Source: Gallionella sp. (GTDB lineage: Bacteria; Pseudomonadota; Gammaproteobacteria; Burkholderiales; Gallionellaceae). Taken from it: a DNA stretch of 64,000 nucleotides. The position numbers and the translations under genes are program-made. The stretch's first letter is position 1. Every line of letters begins with the position of its first letter. This document shows, piece by piece, positions 62,695-64,000 of the stretch. The notes below the pieces were generated by a model. The model was given only the letters and a program-made list of their open reading frames with translations. It made no database searches and was not told the origin of the DNA. Location: assembly GCA_030645955.1 (NCBI GenBank), contig JAUSMR010000208.1, positions 1 to 64,000 of the forward strand. The letters are read 5' to 3'.

Positions 62695-64000
62695 TCACTC
62701 CACCCCGAGTGCCTTGAACACCGCATCCACGGGGTCTGAGTAAAAGCTGGTCTGAAACTTGGCAAACAACTCGCCCGGCACGGTTGCAATATCGGTGACG
62801 CTCGACATCGGCAGCAGGATGCGTTTGGCACCAGCGTCAAAAGCCACCTGCATGCACTCCGCCAGGCTTCGCACCTGCACGATGGTGCCGCCCAGACTCA
62901 TGTCGCCCAGCACAGCCAGTTGCGACTGCACCGGCTTGGCTAGAGCGGCCGAGCACAGCGCGATGAAACTGGCCAGCGTCAGCGCCTGTGGGGCGCCGCT
63001 GTTTTGTAGCTCAACCAGGTGCGTGTGAAAATCCCGCTCCCCCGGCTTGATGGACGCGCTGACGCGGGACGAGTTGGCCTTGAAATAATCAAATGCCACC
63101 CGAACCGCCTCGCGCGGTGCCACCCCTGAGACGTTGGCTTTGCCCGAGCCGGGAATGGATTGAATCTCCAACCGGTAGATGCCGGGCATCTCGCTGGAGC
63201 CCATGCTGATGGTGTGCAGCGTGCCTGGATTCAGGCGACCTTCAGGCACCAAGGCCCCGCCCGACTGCTCGGGCACGGTCACAAAGCGCTCCACACCATC
63301 TTCCAGGTCGATGTAGCTGAAATGGACGTCGTAAAACTCCATGCCGCCAATTTTCTTGAGCTGCTCCTTGATGCGGCGGCGCACCTCCAGCGCGTATTCC
63401 AGGCACTTGCGCACTGAGTCCTTGGTGTATTCGCCGTTGGGGCAGACCAGCTTGAGCAGGCCCGAGGTCGTGCGGCGCACCGCGATGGTGTCGCGCTGGT
63501 TCAGGTTGTTGCCCAACTTAAACCATTTGTCGATGGCGTCGGCAAAACTCTGCTTGCGCATCTCTCGCAAATATTCCGCCAAGTAATCGACAATCAGGCC
63601 GTACTGGTCCGTGAAAAACTCCGGCCGCATCTTGGGGATTTCCCAACCCGGCACGTAGGCGTGAAAACGGTCAAAAAAGGCCGAGTCAATCATCGCTTCC
63701 GGGAACGGCGCCAGCAGGTGTGAAGTCTTGACTAGCGACTCCACGCTCTGGTTGATATTGCCGACAAACACCATGGCGGCGCTGGCATTGATGGACTCCC
63801 GGCCCCTGCTGAACGAGCCCGAGGCCATGTAGTCCTTCATGATTTGCACGCCGTCGTGGTCCTTGAAGTTGATGCCCGCCACCTCGTCAAAAGCCACCAC
63901 GTCCCACAAGCCGACCAGGCCCACCTTGCGCGCGCCCATGTTGTAAAACAGGTTGGCCACCGTGGTCTGCCCGCCCGACACCAAAATGCTGTTCGGACTG
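62695..64000 (-). CDS. brxL: BrxL-type BREX protein (AAA/Lon-like), partial
   Basis: Runs off the right edge; the visible 434 residues are the C-terminal part of a roughly 680-residue protein. Features: NLFYNMGARKVGLVGLWDVVAFDEVAGINFKD (Walker B), MVFVGNINQSVESLV, AFFDRFHAYVPGWEIPKMRPEFF (sensor and Arg finger), and a Lon-like domain with APQALTLASFIALCSA, LAVLGDMSLGGTIVQV and AGAKRILLP (Ser/Lys dyad). BrxL is part of BREX phage-defence systems. Other BREX genes would lie to the right. Confidence 0.92.
   Translation of the reverse strand, partial: SPNSILVSGGQTTVANLFYNMGARKVGLVGLWDVVAFDEVAGINFKDHDGVQIMKDYMASGSFSRGRESINASAAMVFVGNINQSVESLVKTSHLLAPFPEAMIDSAFFDRFHAYVPGWEIPKMRPEFFTDQYGLIVDYLAEYLREMRKQSFADAIDKWFKLGNNLNQRDTIAVRRTTSGLLKLVCPNGEYTKDSVRKCLEYALEVRRRIKEQLKKIGGMEFYDVHFSYIDLEDGVERFVTVPEQSGGALVPEGRLNPGTLHTISMGSSEMPGIYRLEIQSIPGSGKANVSGVAPREAVRVAFDYFKANSSRVSASIKPGERDFHTHLVELQNSGAPQALTLASFIALCSAALAKPVQSQLAVLGDMSLGGTIVQVRSLAECMQVAFDAGAKRILLPMSSVTDIATVPGELFAKFQTSFYSDPVDAVFKALGVE

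Noticed and set aside
1..64000. tRNA, rRNA, CRISPR array or complete insertion sequence
   Set aside because: Looked for cloverleaf patterns, regularly spaced repeats and transposase motifs (DDE, HUH); none was convincing by eye. A tRNAscan, CRISPR finder or ISfinder run would settle this.

Overview
The window looks like accessory DNA (genomic island or plasmid) of a betaproteobacterium, most likely Burkholderiales/Comamonadaceae. This rests on the high GC of most of it, the codon use, and the gene families: DUF3141, LemA-TPM, CusCBA with a CusF tail, a TM-anchor/HupE pair, a CadA/CadR pair and PCuAC-DsbB. No rRNA, tRNA, complete insertion sequence or CRISPR array was seen. The left 50 kb is a dense metal-resistance region, mostly on the minus strand. 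The right 12 kb is a phage/plasmid-defence region set between AT-rich, gene-poor stretches.

Left to right. 1-20 kb: a copper P1B-ATPase broken by an in-frame amber codon; periplasmic/DUF proteins (DUF302, P19-like, DUF6629, lycopene-cyclase-domain); a lemA-TPM-TPM operon; a YVTN beta-propeller; small DUF5676/DUF2933 proteins; a DUF3141-MFS pair; a CopB-like ATPase with polyphosphate kinase 2; two small HMA proteins; a SHOCT protein; a methyltransferase-like membrane protein; a multicopper oxidase and a Met-rich lipoprotein. 20-27.5 kb: a cusCBA copper/silver efflux operon with 4-bp overlaps and a CusF domain fused to CusB. 27.5-29.2 kb: remnants of arsB/arsC, ppx and exoD. 29.3-33.6 kb: an Rrf2 regulator, small lipoprotein, TM-anchor protein, HupE and His-rich proteins. 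33.7-38.8 kb: a probable nickel module: hisD and an NreB/NrsD-like MFS exporter divergent from an InrS/RcnR/CsoR-family repressor, plus a P1B-ATPase, with two matching inverted-repeat operators. 38.9-41 kb: chrB remnant and a frameshifted sensor kinase. 41-47 kb: ClpP-like protein, YnfA, LspA, PCuAC copper chaperone, DsbB, DsbA-like protein and L,D-transpeptidase. 47.1-50.5 kb: DUF3703, CadA-type Cd/Pb/Zn ATPase and divergent CadR-type MerR regulator. 50.6-52.1 kb: a translationally coupled unknown/PIN-domain pair. 52.1-54.2 kb: gene-poor, AT-richer, with a decayed nuclease and structured repeats.

54.6-60.3 kb carries four overlapping genes with the architecture of a Wadjet anti-plasmid SMC system: MukF-like, MukE-like, MukB-like ATPase, and a Toprim/TopoVI-like nuclease subunit. 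The proteins look divergent from the best-studied Wadjet type and merit separate classification. It is followed by tandem 9-bp repeats, an unrecognised 413-residue winged-helix-like protein of low GC, and on the opposite strand the C-terminal two thirds of a BrxL (BREX) AAA/Lon-like protein that runs off the right edge.

The metal genes form a layered envelope response: cytosolic export (P1B-ATPases), periplasm-to-outside export (CusCBA), periplasmic oxidation and chaperoning (multicopper oxidase, PCuAC, HMA, Met/His-rich proteins), and repair of thiols and envelope (DsbA/B, LspA, L,D-transpeptidase). Many genes are frayed by nonsense codons, single-base frameshifts or truncation, which suggests an actively decaying island.
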